From Astrocystis sublimbata (lineage: Eukaryota > Ascomycota > Sordariomycetes > Xylariales > Xylariaceae), in contig JAJNNY010000005.1 in NCBI GenBank assembly GCA_022453515.1, forward strand, positions 186,001 to 250,000: a stretch of DNA of 64,000 nt, given 5' to 3'. Under the pieces are notes generated by a model. The model did not search any database. It was not told where the DNA came from and saw nothing but the letters and a program-made list of their open reading frames with translations. Numbering within the stretch: position 1 is the stretch's first letter; the number at the start of each line of letters is the position of its first letter. Shown here piece after piece: positions 1 to 12,318 of the stretch. A program made the position numbers and the translations under genes.

Positions 1-500
1 TCATTCGGTCCCGATGCTAAACATTGAGGAGATACTGCGTATCTGTATGTCAGCATGTTGGGGTCCGTACATGCACTAAACCCTGTAAGCAAGTCCATCA
101 CTGGCCGGTAAAGAACAAGTAGTACCACTCTAGTCTGACACTGCTGCCTCCAAGTTGTAGGCACAATGAGCTACGCCGTCACAGGTGCTGCAATGCGACG
201 ATTCTCCGCCATATCTTGCCCGTGTTAAATATAGTGGCCCAATGAGATGGTGATTTGTTGGAGTGTGACACCTGCCAAATTGAGTAATGATGATGCAGAG
301 GCTTGAGCCACCTTGCATATCTCCTTTAGGTCCCATCCTGCGACTTCAGGCCCTCTTCGTGATTGTTCGTATGGGAAGAGGATACTTCCATCATGTCAAG
401 TCTTCTAGTTCACTTTATCGTTCATCAGACAGTCTACTCTCCGGTCTCTTTTTTTAGGCTACTGTTGGCTCTTATACTGAATAATTGAGAGACGGTAATT
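1..500. other. Intergenic, no gene seen
   Basis: No reading frame here has a recognisable domain or plausible exon structure. It ends just before the receptor gene that starts at 501 and presumably holds that gene's promoter and leader. A T-rich pyrimidine tract lies near 447-458. Confidence 0.5.
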
Positions 501-2010
501 ATGCAAGCAGACAATCTCGGGCCTGCTGTTCTCTCCGTTGCCTGGGTCTTTGGGGTCTTGTCTATCCTTGTCGTCGGAGCCCGTTTTTATGTTCGTCTTC
601 GCATTCTACACAGGTTGACCGTGGACGACTATGTAATTGTCCTTGCTCTGGTAAGTTCGATATAGTCCTATGACTGGACATCAGCTTATGTTTAATGGTG
701 CGACAGATCTTCGGCCTTCTGAACAGCGTTTTCCTATCGATATCAGCGTCATGGGGCCTTGGTCAACACGTCGCCATACTGCAATCACAGCCTGGCCATG
801 CAATGTACACAATCAAATACGTGTACCTCTGTGAGGCATTTGCCACATTATCCCCGGGCTTCGGTCGAATATCTTACGGCTTCCTACTGTTAGCACTTGT
901 TCCACCAACAACCTTACGTCGCAGGTTCCTCTGGGCTATCATAGGCATACAGTTTGTTGTGGATGTCGCAACGATTGCCGTTAGTTTTGCTCAATGCAAT
1001 CCTATAAATGGCTTCTGGGATAAGAGCATAGAAGCAGATTGTTGGCCAACTTATGTTCAAGAGTATGGGGGGTACATTCAAGGCTGTAAGAGAGCACCCC
1101 CTATATGATCCGTCGCCTACAATATCTTCTAAACCGTAATTTCTGATGACCTCAAAGCCATATGCACCGTGGTGGATTTGATCTTGGCTGTATTCCCGGC
1201 CAGCTTATTCTGGAATCTACATATGGAATGGAGACAAAAGATTTCTCTCAGCATACTTATGGGTCTTGGAATCTTGTGAGTGGCTTCTTTCTTTCTTTTT
1301 CATGTCTTCTCTTACCCGTGGTGATGTATTTCATCTTATAATTAACTCTTTGCATATACGCAAGCACCTCACCTCTAAATGGGCATGTAATCAATCACAG
1401 GCATCGACAACAACTACTGACTCCTTGCCCATCTTATCAGCGGTGTGATTGCGTCAATTGTGAAAACCATTGAGATTCGAGCAATTTCGCGGACCGATGA
1501 TCTTACATGTGAGTTTCAGCAGTTTGATATTGACTTACCTACAAACTAACGCGTATGTCTATTTAGACGCAATGGCAATCTTAGGGATATGGTGGACGTA
1601 CGTGACGCATATCAAAGCTTCCGCCTGAGAGTTGTAGTCAAGGCTGACTGATTCTTAGTCTCGAAGCATATCTTGTGCTAATAGCAGTCTCTATTCCTAC
1701 ATTGAGGCCTATTATGACAAGAGCGAAAAATCCTACCAGGCAGCCAAGTATTAATCCGAAAGCTGGCATTCCGCATGGTTATAGAAACACTTCAGGGTTT
1801 CCAAGACTCTCAAGAGCCAACAGCCAGTTCGAGAGTTTACCTGATACCATTAGGCTCACCGAGATTGTTACTTATGATAGTCCGTTTGAACTTGACCTCG
1901 TTCGCACGGAAGCAAGAGCGTATGTTGGTGATCAAGAGTCGCAGCATAATGACGAGCCCGGGATTCGGAAGAACATAGATCTATCTGTCACATACAGCAA
2001 GCCAATCTAA
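501..2010 (+). CDS. Rhodopsin-domain (Pth11-like) integral membrane protein
   Basis: Predicted six-exon gene: 501-650, 707-1085, 1158-1275, 1441-1508, 1567-1597 and 1659-2010, giving 365 residues with all phases matching. It belongs to the large fungal family with a seven-helix rhodopsin-like domain (satratoxin SC4 / Pth11-like). Visible family marks are an N-terminal hydrophobic helix followed by R-x-Y-x-R and a short DDY motif (about residue 42), a conserved Cys in the third-helix loop (AQCNP), the CTVVDLILAVFP helix with downstream LHMEWRQKI, and LGIWWT before the last helix. The C-terminal 90 residues are hydrophilic and look cytoplasmic. The ATG at 501 is the first in frame and directly precedes the first helix. 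The family includes putative surface or host-cue receptors, but most members have no known ligand. No function beyond membrane protein can be assigned. The exon 2/3 and 3/4 junctions are the least certain. Confidence 0.8.
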
Positions 2011-3170
2011 AGCGATGCCTGAGTTTCAAATTTGGAAAGTCGTAGCACATTCATCGTGAAGAACAGACATCATTCCTACAGGATGATCTGGAGGTGCTAC
2101 AAGGTTATCATTGCGAGAATCATGCTATCCAACGCACGCCAACGGTCCAACCAATGCAGACTGAGGAATCTAGTCAAGTAAGCTCGTATTCATGTAGTAG
2201 GTAGGGCCAAGGTGTCAATTCTGTTGAGTCCTGAGCTACCCCTTTTACATAATAGGTAGCTAACCCTATCCTATAGTCGACCCCTTACAGGGTACCTCTG
2301 GGCAGAGGTGAGGCTTTTGCCACTTTGTTGATTGACATTAGCACCGCACAATTGAAGATTATTTCGAGGATGAGGTGACTCAGAAAATCCGTCGTATCGC
2401 AGTCAAATGTTTATTGGACCCCCATTTTCAGTGCATGGTCTATGTGCGCAAAGTGATCGCGAGCCGAGGTATCTTGATATAACTTATAGCTGTAAGTGAT
2501 GGGAGACCCATGTCCCATAAGGGATTGTGCAAAGGTAGCCGGCGGGAGCTATACGATTTATGTAAGGTCCCAGGCTGAGCGATTGTCGCACAGAACTTGA
2601 TGAGACATTGAAGCGTGCAACTCCAATGATTATTCAGCTGGCCGTGTTGCACTGTAGTTCCTCTTATGACGAAGTATATGATGGGAAAAGCCTTTGTAAT
2701 GGACATTTGTGAGCCACATGTCGGCTGCGGATTAGGCTTCCTCCACCTCTCTCCAGGCTGCAATGTTTAATAGGTCATGGTTTCACTGTTGGTGAAATGA
2801 AGTGCAGATAATCGACTCAGCCGCGCGTTGTATGACGAGCAAGATACGTACAAAGTATATATTTGACTGCATCCCTAGTGAACTGAAAGAATTACACCTT
2901 GGGGTACTTGGTCAATGTAGGTATTGTACTTATGTACTTTGTATGTATTATGCCGCACTGGCTGCTTTGTTGACTAGTACGTCGAGCCCCTAGCCTTGTT
3001 TTACACTTTTACCTACTCGGAATAAACCCGCATGCACCATCATCTGTGCGCTGAGACATTGTTTAACCGAATCTCGGAGACTTCACAAACAAGCGTTGTA
3101 CACAGGTTGTAATTGTTTGATGAATGCTTGTATGCGCCAATCCACCAGACACCACCACAACACGCCCAGC
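2011..3170. other. Intergenic, no gene seen
   Basis: About 1.16 kb between two plus-strand genes. Short open frames are present on both strands but none has a recognisable domain or coding character. It should hold the terminator of the receptor gene and the promoter of the MFS gene. Confidence 0.45.
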
Positions 3171-4976
3171 ATGGCCGATGCCAGTCTCCATGAGAAACAC
3201 AAGCCAGAACATGAGCCGTCAATGATGGCCATGCACGAGGTAAGTAGGCAACGGTCACCCGAACACGAACTATGACTGAAATGCTTGTAATGGTGTTTAA
3301 CATAGTCTATATCTAACAACGGACGCCAGGGAACAAATGACACGTCCCCGACTGGTACACAGGTCAACCAGTCATCCAAACTTGCCTTTTGGCGCATGGA
3401 CAAGTCGAAACTTCGTTATGAACCAATTCCAGTTACCAATCTTGATGAAAGTATTGTTGGATGGGAGAGTCAAGATGATCCCGACATGCCATTCAACTAC
3501 TCGCCGCGGCAGAAATGGGTGTGGGTCGGTTTGCTCTCAACTATGACTTTATTGACACCGTTCGCCTCATCCATCCTTTCTCCAGTGATCGCAGTACTGT
3601 CTAACGAATTTGGCAATACCAATGCCATTGTTGGGTCGACGACTGTCAGCATATATCTGTTCGGATACGTGGTTGGCCCGGTTATTATTGCGCCTCTCTC
3701 GGAGATCTATGGGCGCAAAACGATATTGACTTCAGCCAATGTGTTCTTCTATCTCTGGCAGATTGGATGTGCATTGGCCCCAAACATTGAGACGCTTATC
3801 GTCTCCCGTTTCTTCAGCGGTGTCGGCGGTGCTGGCTGCTTGGTATATCATAATTCTTGGCGTCAATGATAATGACAATTTCAGCTAACCTGGTGTCAGA
3901 CACTTGGCGGTGTCATAGTTGGTGACCTGTTTCGGCCCGACCAGCGCGATCTCGCCATAGGCATATGGAATGTCGGACCCTTACTTGGTATGCTTCCAGT
4001 CACTAAGATCCAAGCCAGTGATTATACCACTTCCGGGGATCTCGAAGCTGACTTTCTCTCAGGCCCCACGATCGGACCTCTGCTGGGCGGCTTCATAACC
4101 AAGTTTCCGGGCTGGCGTTACGACTTCTGGATCGTTCTGGCGGCGTCTTCGATTGTCACTGTATTGCTTCAGGTTGTGACCAAAGAGACAAGTCATAAGG
4201 CACTTGTTCGACGTAGATTGTTACGCACTATCCGCGAATCAGGACTGACGGACCTAAAGAGCTGCTACGGTGACTCGGAAGGAAAGAGTACAAGCCGCAT
4301 CTTACTCGCCGGCCTGAAACGCCCCCTCAAGATGCTAGTCTTCTCGCCCATAGTATCTCTTCTGACTCTACACATCGCATTCGTCTTCGGTGTCGTGTAC
4401 CTTCTCTACACCACGATCCCCGCGGTATTTGAAGACATTTACGGGTTCAGTGTCGACCTGACCGGTCTCGTGTACCTCTTCCTGGGCATTGGCAACATTC
4501 TCGGCTGGGTCGTGTGCACATTTTTTTCGGACAGGAGTATCGTCAAACTGGCCACAGCTAATGATGGTCACTTCGAACCAGAGATGCGACTCAAGCTCAG
4601 CGTTTACTTCGGCATCTTCCTACCAGTGACGCTGTTCTGGTATGGGTGGAGTGCCCAAGCTCACGTCCATCTGGCGTCTACTCTTCTGAGTTTAATCCCA
4701 TTCGGTTTTGGGATCTAGGGCTTGTTCTTATTCATCATCACGTACTTGGTGGACAGCTATCCTATGTACTCAGCCTCGGCCATTGCCGCGAACGTTATTT
4801 TCAGGAGCATAGTAGGCGCACTGCTTCCGCTCGCTGGGCCGCCCTTATACGACTCGTTGGGGCTTGGCTGGGGTAACTCGCTGCTCGGATTCATCTGTAT
4901 CGCCATGATCCCACTACCTATTGTCTTCTGTAAGTTCGGGGCGCGTTTACGCAAGGCGGAGCGGCTCAACTTGTAG
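3171..4976 (+). pseudogene. MFS multidrug-type transporter interrupted by an in-frame TAG
   Basis: Four predicted exons (3171-3239, 3306-3842, 3900-3987, 4063-4976) give a major-facilitator transporter of the fungal DHA1 drug:H+ antiporter type. The frame has 449 codons, then TAG at 4716-4718, then 85 further codons in the same frame ending at 4976. Family features are the GWESQDDPDMPFN leader, the loop 2-3 motif LSEIYGRKT, RFFSGVGGAGC followed after splicing by TLGG, GPTIGPLLGG (motif C-like) and, after the stop, YLVDSYPMYSASA and VIFRS, which normally form the last helices. All other exons and junctions are intact, so the lesion is a single nonsense codon. Termination there would remove helices 11 and 12. 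A splice that skips the TAG (GT at 4639, AG at 4718) shifts the frame and is not a rescue. The gene could be a young pseudogene, a strain-specific allele, a sequence error or, less likely, a readthrough gene. Confidence 0.8.
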
Positions 4977-6933
4977 AAGTTGAGTTGTCGAGGAAGAACC
5001 GGTCCTCACTCGTCGTACGTTGAGTGATTCCAAGCGTTTAGCCCATTCGTTGAAGGTTGATGAGACTTCTAGAACAGGAACTAAGGTATACGCCAACTTA
5101 CAACTTGGCTATAAGTTGCGGAAAAGCCAACATGGTTTTGGCAGCCATGCTCATCATGGTGATCATTTTCCAGAAGGTGTAGATTCAAACAGTGGAGATG
5201 ATTATCACGAGAGTTTTCTCAGAACCTATCATCACCATAGCCACAAATATTCGTATCTTAAACCCGAGCTAGCTCTGTGGCCCCGCGGTTCATACGAGGA
5301 ATGCGGTAATCAAACTGCCTTAGCTTGGAATCTCAGCTCGACGAGGCAGCGGAGAGTTAATGATTCTCGATAGACAAAGTCGAGCTTTGCCGGGACCGTC
5401 TGAGGCTGAGGCTGCTCGCCGGAAAGGGGATGCCAGACGTCGCTGTTCAGTAATCCCTCTAGTAAAGCAAAGCGGAGTTTACTTTAGCTCTTGCATGTCT
5501 TTCAACATGTCGATAATTTTACTCTACGAAATTGTATTTTTGCTTTCTCTGATGGCAACTTCTTTGACACGGATCTTCTGCTTTTGGGCTTGCAGATGAC
5601 TTATCAAATCTCTCCAGTCATCAATTACCTAGGTAGGTAATACCTACTCCTCTGCAATTCCCGAAATGTAGGTTCATTAGTTCTCAGGCTACGTCATGGC
5701 GCATCATGGGCGGATTACCCAATGCGGCAATCCGGATCACGGCGCAAAGTCTAGTTCTCACGCGCTGCCAAATACTTTCTGGGGACGAAAGCGGGCTCTT
5801 TTGTTGTGGGCATCATCCTTACTTAGTGCTAAGTAGGTTGCGGGGGAATTACACGAATCTGGGGGAGGTTTGGGGAAGGGCCGGGGATAATGCAACCGGC
5901 CATGCCGAACCACGAGTCTACGACCATTCACTTTCACGATGTTCCAAACAAGGCGTCGCGTCGCGTGCGGTAGCAGTGCGGCTCTCCTCCAAACGTTCTG
6001 GATGCCTGGTTGCTGGGTTCAAAGGAATAACGCTACAAACGTGCACTAGAGGCGCATGCTACCTGTTAGCCTATCATAGACGATAATGGAGGCGAAATAT
6101 TCCCAAATGCCATGTTGACTACCGGCGAACGGCTCGTGGCCAGGGTACCCCTCGTTAATCTACCCGCCCCTAACTCGACTAACATCAGTGATGAGATGAT
6201 TCGATGCCTCGCAGTAAGTACTAGTAGATGTACAGTATGCTGCATCTCGGGCAATTACCTCCTACCTCCTGTTACTTACCTTGCAGGTCGTAAGATTAAG
6301 TACAGTTGCCAAGACGGTTGCAAAACATTTACAGGTCGACTTATGGCATTAGGTACTTCTACTTCCCATGGTAGATAGGCGTCGTCCATGTAAGTCGTTG
6401 GACCGAAACATAGGACTCGAGTTTCGATGGCGCGCAATTCCATCAACCTTACAGAAAATACTGTACCGATAGCCTACTTATACTAATACTCTGTAATACT
6501 TACAGCATCAGCATCAGCCTAGACTCATGCAAAATCCCAGCATCATGTGCCTCTCGGTGGAGCTGCCGAGACGGCGGTCAGATTATAGCCAACCGAATTG
6601 CCCAACCGCATTCCATTTCACTTCCCATTCTCCACTGTACCATGTCTTTGTGCCTGGCCCTGTTGACGCCCGTCACCGAGGGCATCGCGTAGAAATCGCG
6701 ATACAAAGCGAAGATCGACATCCGGCTGGCCAGCTGCTCGACATCTTGCCAAAACGTATAAGAGTTAGCCGGCCCGCTCATACCACACTGCCAATTCTTT
6801 CTGCTGACCGGCCTATTCTATCGATTCATTTCACGCTTGAAGATAGATCATAGATGGTCTATGACATCGAGTTCAGCGCAGACCCTCCAATCGTGAAAAT
6901 CACATACAACGAGTGTGGAACGTTGTGAGCACG
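4977..6933. other. Intergenic, no gene seen
   Basis: Nearly 2 kb between the two transporter genes. A His-rich open frame at 5020-5373 and another at 5706-6086 have no family resemblance and no supporting exon structure. One TACCTAGGTA palindrome lies at 5626-5635. The last few hundred bases should contain the sugar-transporter promoter. Confidence 0.45.
5626..5635. repeat. Palindrome TACCTAGGTA, copy 1
   Basis: Perfect 10-bp inverted repeat, directly followed by GGTAA. It is one of five exact copies located in this window, all in intergenic DNA. Confidence 0.9.
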
Positions 6934-8875
6934 ATGGGTAAACCCTTCTTTGGCCTTCGCGGCAGCGCCCTCAATTGGGCAATTGGTCTGGTCGCCGGAT
7001 GCGATTTTCTGCTCTTCGGCTACGGTAAGAGATTTAGTCTGCTCCTTCGACCTTGAGGTGTAATAGGTGTAATGCATCGACATCATGAGGCTGACCAACA
7101 TGGCAAAGATCAGGGCGTTACGGGCGGTATACTCACGATGAGTCAGTTCCTGGACGTCTTTCCCGCCATTGACCCCGATGATCCAGCTATCCAAGGCAAC
7201 TCGGCCCTCAAGTCGGAGCGCGCCAATACCCAAGGCATTACCGTCGCCAGCTACAACCTGGGCTGCTTCCTCGGCGCTGTCATCAGCATCTTCATCTCCG
7301 ACCGTCTTGGTCGCAAGAGGATGATCATGTTGGGCACCAGCATCATGGTCATCGGTGCCATCCTCCAGGCCTCTGCATCCACGCTCCCACATCTCATCGT
7401 TGGCCGTATCATTACCGGTCTTGGAAACGGCGGCAACACATCGACAGTACCCACATGGCAATCCGAGACCTCACGTTCGCACAAGCGAGGCAAGCTGGTC
7501 ATGATAGAAGGCGCTCTGATCACCGGAGGAATCACCCTCTCGTACTGGATCGATCTCGGTTTCAGCTTCGCGCCAGGTTCCATCGCGTGGCGTTTCCCGC
7601 TCGCTTTCCAGCTCGTATTCTGCTTCTTCATCTTAGCTTTCATATGGAATCTTCCTGAGTCGCCACGTTGGTTGATCCTGAAAGGACGAGAGGACGAGGC
7701 GCGCGAAGTTCTCGCTGCCTTGGCTGATACCACTGCCGTTGATCCGCTTGTGCAGAACGAGTTCTTGGCTATCAAAGAAACTGTTCTCGAGATGCAAAAA
7801 GGCAAATTCTCGGATCTATTTAAGATGACCAAAGACAGGTAAGTGTTGGCGCTTGACGCTCCATTGAAACTGAGACTGACAAAAACGCACAGAGAATTTC
7901 ACCGTACTTTGCTCGCTTATGTCAATCAAGTGTTCCAGCAAGTCTCGGGTAAGAAACCATAACCATTCCGCGTAGACCCGGTGATGCTTGGGGGCAGGGC
8001 TAATGCTTTTGTTTTTCTTTTGCAGGTATCAACCTCATCACCTACTACGCGGCAGTGATATACAAAGGGCTCCAGCTCAGCGGTTTCCTATCCCGACTTC
8101 TCGCAGCTCTGAACGGCACCGAATACTTCATCGCGTCCTGGCCAGCTGTCTACCTCGTCGATCGCGTCGGCCGACGCAAGCTCATGCTTTTCGGCGCTGC
8201 TGGCCAAGCCGCGACAATGGCGGCCCTTGCAGGTGCTGCATCGCTGACAGGAGGCGATAAGCCGCCCATGGGGGCCTCGATAGCTGTCATCGCTCTGCTG
8301 TTTGTCTTTAACACGTTCTTCGCTATCGGCTGGCTCGGGATGACCTGGCTTTACCCGGCCGAGATCGTGCCTCTCAAGATCCGAGCGCCCGCAAACGCCC
8401 TGTCGACGTCCGCCAACTGGATCTTCAACTTCCTTGTCGTCAGTAAGTGCAGCACCTCCACACGTTGAAAACATTCTAGAAGTTTTCCATGCCGCGCACA
8501 AAGAGCACATACGCTAACCCCTATTCAGTCATCACTCCCATTGCCTTCAACAACATTGGCTACAAGACGTACATCATCTTCGCCGTCATCAACGCCTTCA
8601 TGGTCCCATCCGTGTATTTCTTCTACCCCGAGACAGCCTACCGCTCTCTCGAGGAGATGGACTCCATCTTCCACAAGGTCCACGGCGCGAAGGGTTATAT
8701 CGATGTGGTGCGCATAGCCAGGGAAGAGCCGCAGCGCTACGGCAAGAACGGCGAAGTCCTCATCGCCTACGACGAGACCGAGGAGCACAAGACTCACCTG
8801 CCTGGCCCGATCCAGCACGCCGAAATGGCCTCTGATAGTACTACAGAAAAGGGGCACGGTGGCGTCGCGTCCTGA
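6934..8875 (+). CDS. MFS sugar transporter
   Basis: Five exons (6934-7024, 7109-7838, 7893-7948, 8026-8442, 8529-8875) encode 546 residues with every intron phase consistent. This is a sugar-porter family MFS protein of the plasma membrane that would import a hexose or related sugar by proton symport. Diagnostic motifs in order: GYDQGVTGG at the helix 1 exit, split by intron 1; DRLGRKR in loop 2-3; GRIITGLGNGG; PESPRWL closing helix 6; NLITYYAA in helix 7; DRVGRRKLM in loop 8-9; LYPAEIVPLKIR; and PET after helix 12. The N-terminus is short and the C-terminal 80 residues are hydrophilic. The ATG at 6934 immediately precedes the first helix and is the natural start. The substrate cannot be read from sequence. 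No linked catabolic gene is visible. Confidence 0.93.
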
Positions 8876-9236
8876 TACAGTTACAAGTGTAACAATACCT
8901 CGCTACATCAGGGAGATCATGCTTCACATTGTCTCAAAAAGCACGCCTACTTCGAGATACCCCCGTGTCTGGGATGGGTAAATACGCCTGTTCCAGACGC
9001 GGAGAAGTAGGTAGATGCGTAAATATGTAGCCGTCATACAAGCGTTGGATAAAGAAGCCTCAATTTCGACTCCTTGTTCTATAGGTAGCTAAGCTTAACA
9101 GGATACATTCATTGATAAGCAATGAGGTTGTTGGTGATACATATAATTGTGTCTTCTCCATGGATAAGAATTCATTAGCGCAAATTTCTGGAAAAATGAA
9201 AAAAGAACTCAACGCCGAACTATCGGCCTTGATTAT
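8876..9236. other. Convergent intergenic spacer
   Basis: About 360 bp between the 3' end of the plus-strand sugar transporter and the 3' end of the minus-strand kinase-like gene. It should hold both transcript ends. Nothing else is recognised. Confidence 0.5.
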
Positions 9237-12200
9237 TTAGACTTCGTCTGGTAGGTCCTCCCAGGTTGTGGGATCGTAGATGTAGAGCTGGACCCATTCC
9301 CTAACATAAGCATCAGATTCATTCGCAAATACTTTCTTGACGCCGCTCTTGGCCTGCTGGAGGAGAGTTCTCAGATTCGGGCGCTGGTCTGGGGCATGAG
9401 CCATGCATTGTGCAATCATCAATCTGAAGTCCCGGTCGAAACACTCGTATTCCGGTTTGGTCAGGATCTCGGCGCAGTAGTTGTCGGGCAACCCTTCTCT
9501 TCGCTGTTGCGGCGGTGGAGGAACAGGGGCTTTCAACTTTGTCATGAGCTGCCACGCTACCTGTAGACAGAGCGCGAATCAGGTTAGAGTTCACAGTGAT
9601 TATTACCTGGCCGAATGCGAAGAAATGCAAGTTTTGGGGCCGGGGGGGGGGGGGGGTCAACTAGGTATTCAACATACAATAGCTATTTGCCATACGTTCG
9701 TGTGGGCACCGTAATTGCCCGCCACTTTTTCCTCGCAGATCTCTGGGCCGTTGCTGCGATACATATTTGGGTAACGAGGATCAGGATCGTCCGTCTGGAT
9801 ATGATCCCATTCCTCGCCAAATTGTTCCTGTCGCAAACGATCAGTCTTCTTCCGTGGGAGCTATATGTTTGTTTGAGGTATCTTACAGGCGAAAGATAAC
9901 CATATTTCCCCATCGTTCGCATTTTCGTATAGTATTGACTAATATCAGGATATGGTTAAGGCTGTACTACACGTGCAATCATTACGATGGACCCGGGTGT
10001 AGCTTACTTTCTCTTTCCTTCTTTCATTTCCTCGGCAAGTCCGAAGTCCGCTAGCTGTGATTACGGTTGTCAGACCGAGCGATTCTCCTGTGTCCAAAAT
10101 AGTTTGCCCACCTTTAATCGAGGTACAATCTTATGTTCATTATCTACCGCATAAAGATCAAGATCCCCCACCAAGACTGCACCACATTAGTCTCTTTGTT
10201 CCTTTGAAAAGTCGACAGACCAATGATGATGCATAGGCAGAAGCTTACTGTTTCTTGGATCAATATCGAAGTGCACTTGATTCTTCCATGCGTGTCGCCG
10301 ACGCTGGCCTGGGATTTCTTCGAATAAGTCACTGCCCACTACCTTCCCATCTAGATTGTTGCTCGTCACCGCGTTGTTGTTATCGTCATACCGTGGCGGT
10401 TCTCTCCTCCTAGGATGGAACTTTCGAGGGGGGTATCTTTGACCATTGTCAACACCCTATGGGGTACAGGGCAACCTTATAGAGAAAGAAAAGCACTTAC
10501 GCCATTGCGATACAAGCTCGCACCACTGAATTTCGCCGTTAGCATGATACAATACCAAACAACAACATTGACTCACTGCAAAGCCAAAAAGCCCAAAGCA
10601 CTATCACATCAGTAATTAATTAGCACTATTCCCTTATATGAAATCATGTTTCAAGGAAGGGGTGGGGATTTCATGGCTACTGGGTAGCAAGCGATGACTA
10701 CTTAATACGGCTTGAGGAAGGGAGGGGGATACTTACCGCGGTTCGGAATTGTGTCACCCATCACGTAAAGTCTTTTGCGTTCACCATAAGTGTCAGCATA
10801 TTATCATTCAGGCGACTCTTCAATTCGAGAGAAGTGTACTGGCCATTTGCACTCGTCTCCGACTCACCTATATATGAGGTGATGCAAATCGCCATTTGGG
10901 CAAAATTCCAACAAAAGGACATCCCCTTCAACCATCATGGTCAGTAATGAAGTCGCAACCCAGAAATATTGGTCAGAAGTTGTAGGTATCTCGGGGTTAC
11001 CGTTAAGTCCATGGCTCTTGAGGCTTGCAAGAAGGGGGACAAAATAGATCTAGTCATTTACATACAGTGTTCGTCTAGCCATGGGTCGTTCAGAGGTAAT
11101 GGCAGATCATTTTGCCGCCGATGGTTAATCATTTCGAGCCTGTGTTCGATCGTGGCAGTGTTAAGGGCGACCCTGTGCTGATGTGCTTGTTCCTTCTGTG
11201 CCATTGCAGCTGCCTCAGCCTCATTCCTCGGCCGCCTTGTTCTTCGTGGTTCTCTGCGTTGCGCATCGTCCCGAGATTCGTCTCCGCTGGAGCCCCCCTG
11301 TTCGCTAGAATCATCACTTGCTAGAGCGTCCCATTCCACTGGGAAGTTTCGCCTTGGCGCCATGCCTAGCGCTTCCTCACGGTCGGGCATCTGGACGACA
11401 TGCGCCGCCCTGTTCAATTTCTGTTACACACGTGGTTTTAGCTGTGAGTGTAATGTCACCTGGATGTTAGTCCCTAGGACCACCATACCATTGTTTGTTT
11501 ATATTCTGAGCGAATGGCTGGGCATTCCTCGCCGTGCGTTGAAGTTTTGATCACAAAGTCGCCTGCCACTTCATGGCGATATCGAAAAGCAGCACCGTTC
11601 CCCCCGACTCCGAGAGTGCTGACATACTGTATGTCGGGATACGGTGCGAAGAATTCGTTCATGTCATCACGCATCTCCATCGCTCTTTGATTGTTGTTAA
11701 GATTGATGTGGTTGACCTGCGAAGGGTTTCCTGGTAAGTCGCTTTCTTCTAATTCGTCACTTTGAGTTGATGTCGGCAATAGGAATTGAGGCTTCTCAGG
11801 GAGGAAAGCCTTGTTCTGATACTGGACACAATACAAAGTTGAAAAACTCACGAGCGTTGAGAACACAGGTCGCATTTGCCAGGAACCAACTGCCCTGCGA
11901 ACCTGGCCTCCAAACTTGCGCTGTGTCGGACGTTGACCCAATTGAAATACGGCTATATATATTTTCCCTGGGTCAGTAGCTGCAGAGCGGAGAAAGGGTG
12001 TAAAGGAATTTAAAACATCAATTTGTACAAAGTCCCGGTCCAGGGACCGGGGAGGTCTTCCACCGCCGTTCCTCCGACAAAGTTTCAGACCATCAAGGAA
12101 ACCGTTGCCATCTAATTCAACATGAGTGAGGCCGCCAACAAGACTCGCAACTTACACCACCTGTCAAAATACTGCGCGTATACATTAGGAGTGGGATGAT

Positions 12201-12318
12201 TATGACGGTACTCTGTTCGATAACTTTTCATTGCCCAATGCGTTTTTAAAGTGCCTGCAACGTAACCTTGGGACTCTGGTCCAAGAATAGCATCGTCTGG
12301 TCCAGCATTTCCTGCCAT
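9237..12318 (-). CDS. Divergent protein-kinase-like protein, about 14 exons
   Basis: Many small exons join into one kinase-fold protein. From the N-terminus: 12318-12156, 11979-11852, 11821-11489, 11420 to about 11060, about 11015-10868, then further short exons down to the stop at 9237. Kinase marks in order: glycine loop GVGGNGAAF, the VIK lysine strand, a hinge read as LLLEFCPNGDLHHLI, VLWAFWLC (helix E), a catalytic loop HFDIDPRN that keeps the Asp and Asn but lacks the HRD Arg, ILVGDLD, the metal-binding DFG in LADFGLAEE, LSP in place of APE, and a helix I-type DQRPNLRTLL near the C-terminus. The key Lys, both Asp and the Asn are present, so activity is possible. About 90 low-complexity, charged residues separate the lysine strand from the hinge. 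This resembles the expanded, poorly characterised kinase-like families of filamentous fungi. The start was set at the first ATG because the longer frame begins with TTG. The junction near 11060 is ambiguous. Confidence 0.75.
9642..9656. repeat. 15-bp poly-G tract inside an intron
   Basis: Uninterrupted run of 15 G on the plus strand, preceded by GGGGCC. It lies in an intron of the minus-strand kinase-like gene, where it is read as poly-C. Its length is likely to vary by slippage and it is a common site of sequencing error. Confidence 0.9.

Noticed and set aside
4639..4718. Alternative 80-bp intron that would remove the TAG in the MFS gene
   Set aside because: GT and AG are present, but the splice shifts the frame and would delete a conserved helix.
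5020..5373. His-rich open frame that might be a small metal-binding protein
   Set aside because: No recognised motif spacing, no start context and no exon structure; it lies directly after the broken MFS gene.
501..8875. Secondary-metabolite or degradation cluster around the receptor and two MFS genes
   Set aside because: No polyketide synthase, peptide synthetase, terpene cyclase, P450 or pathway regulator is nearby.
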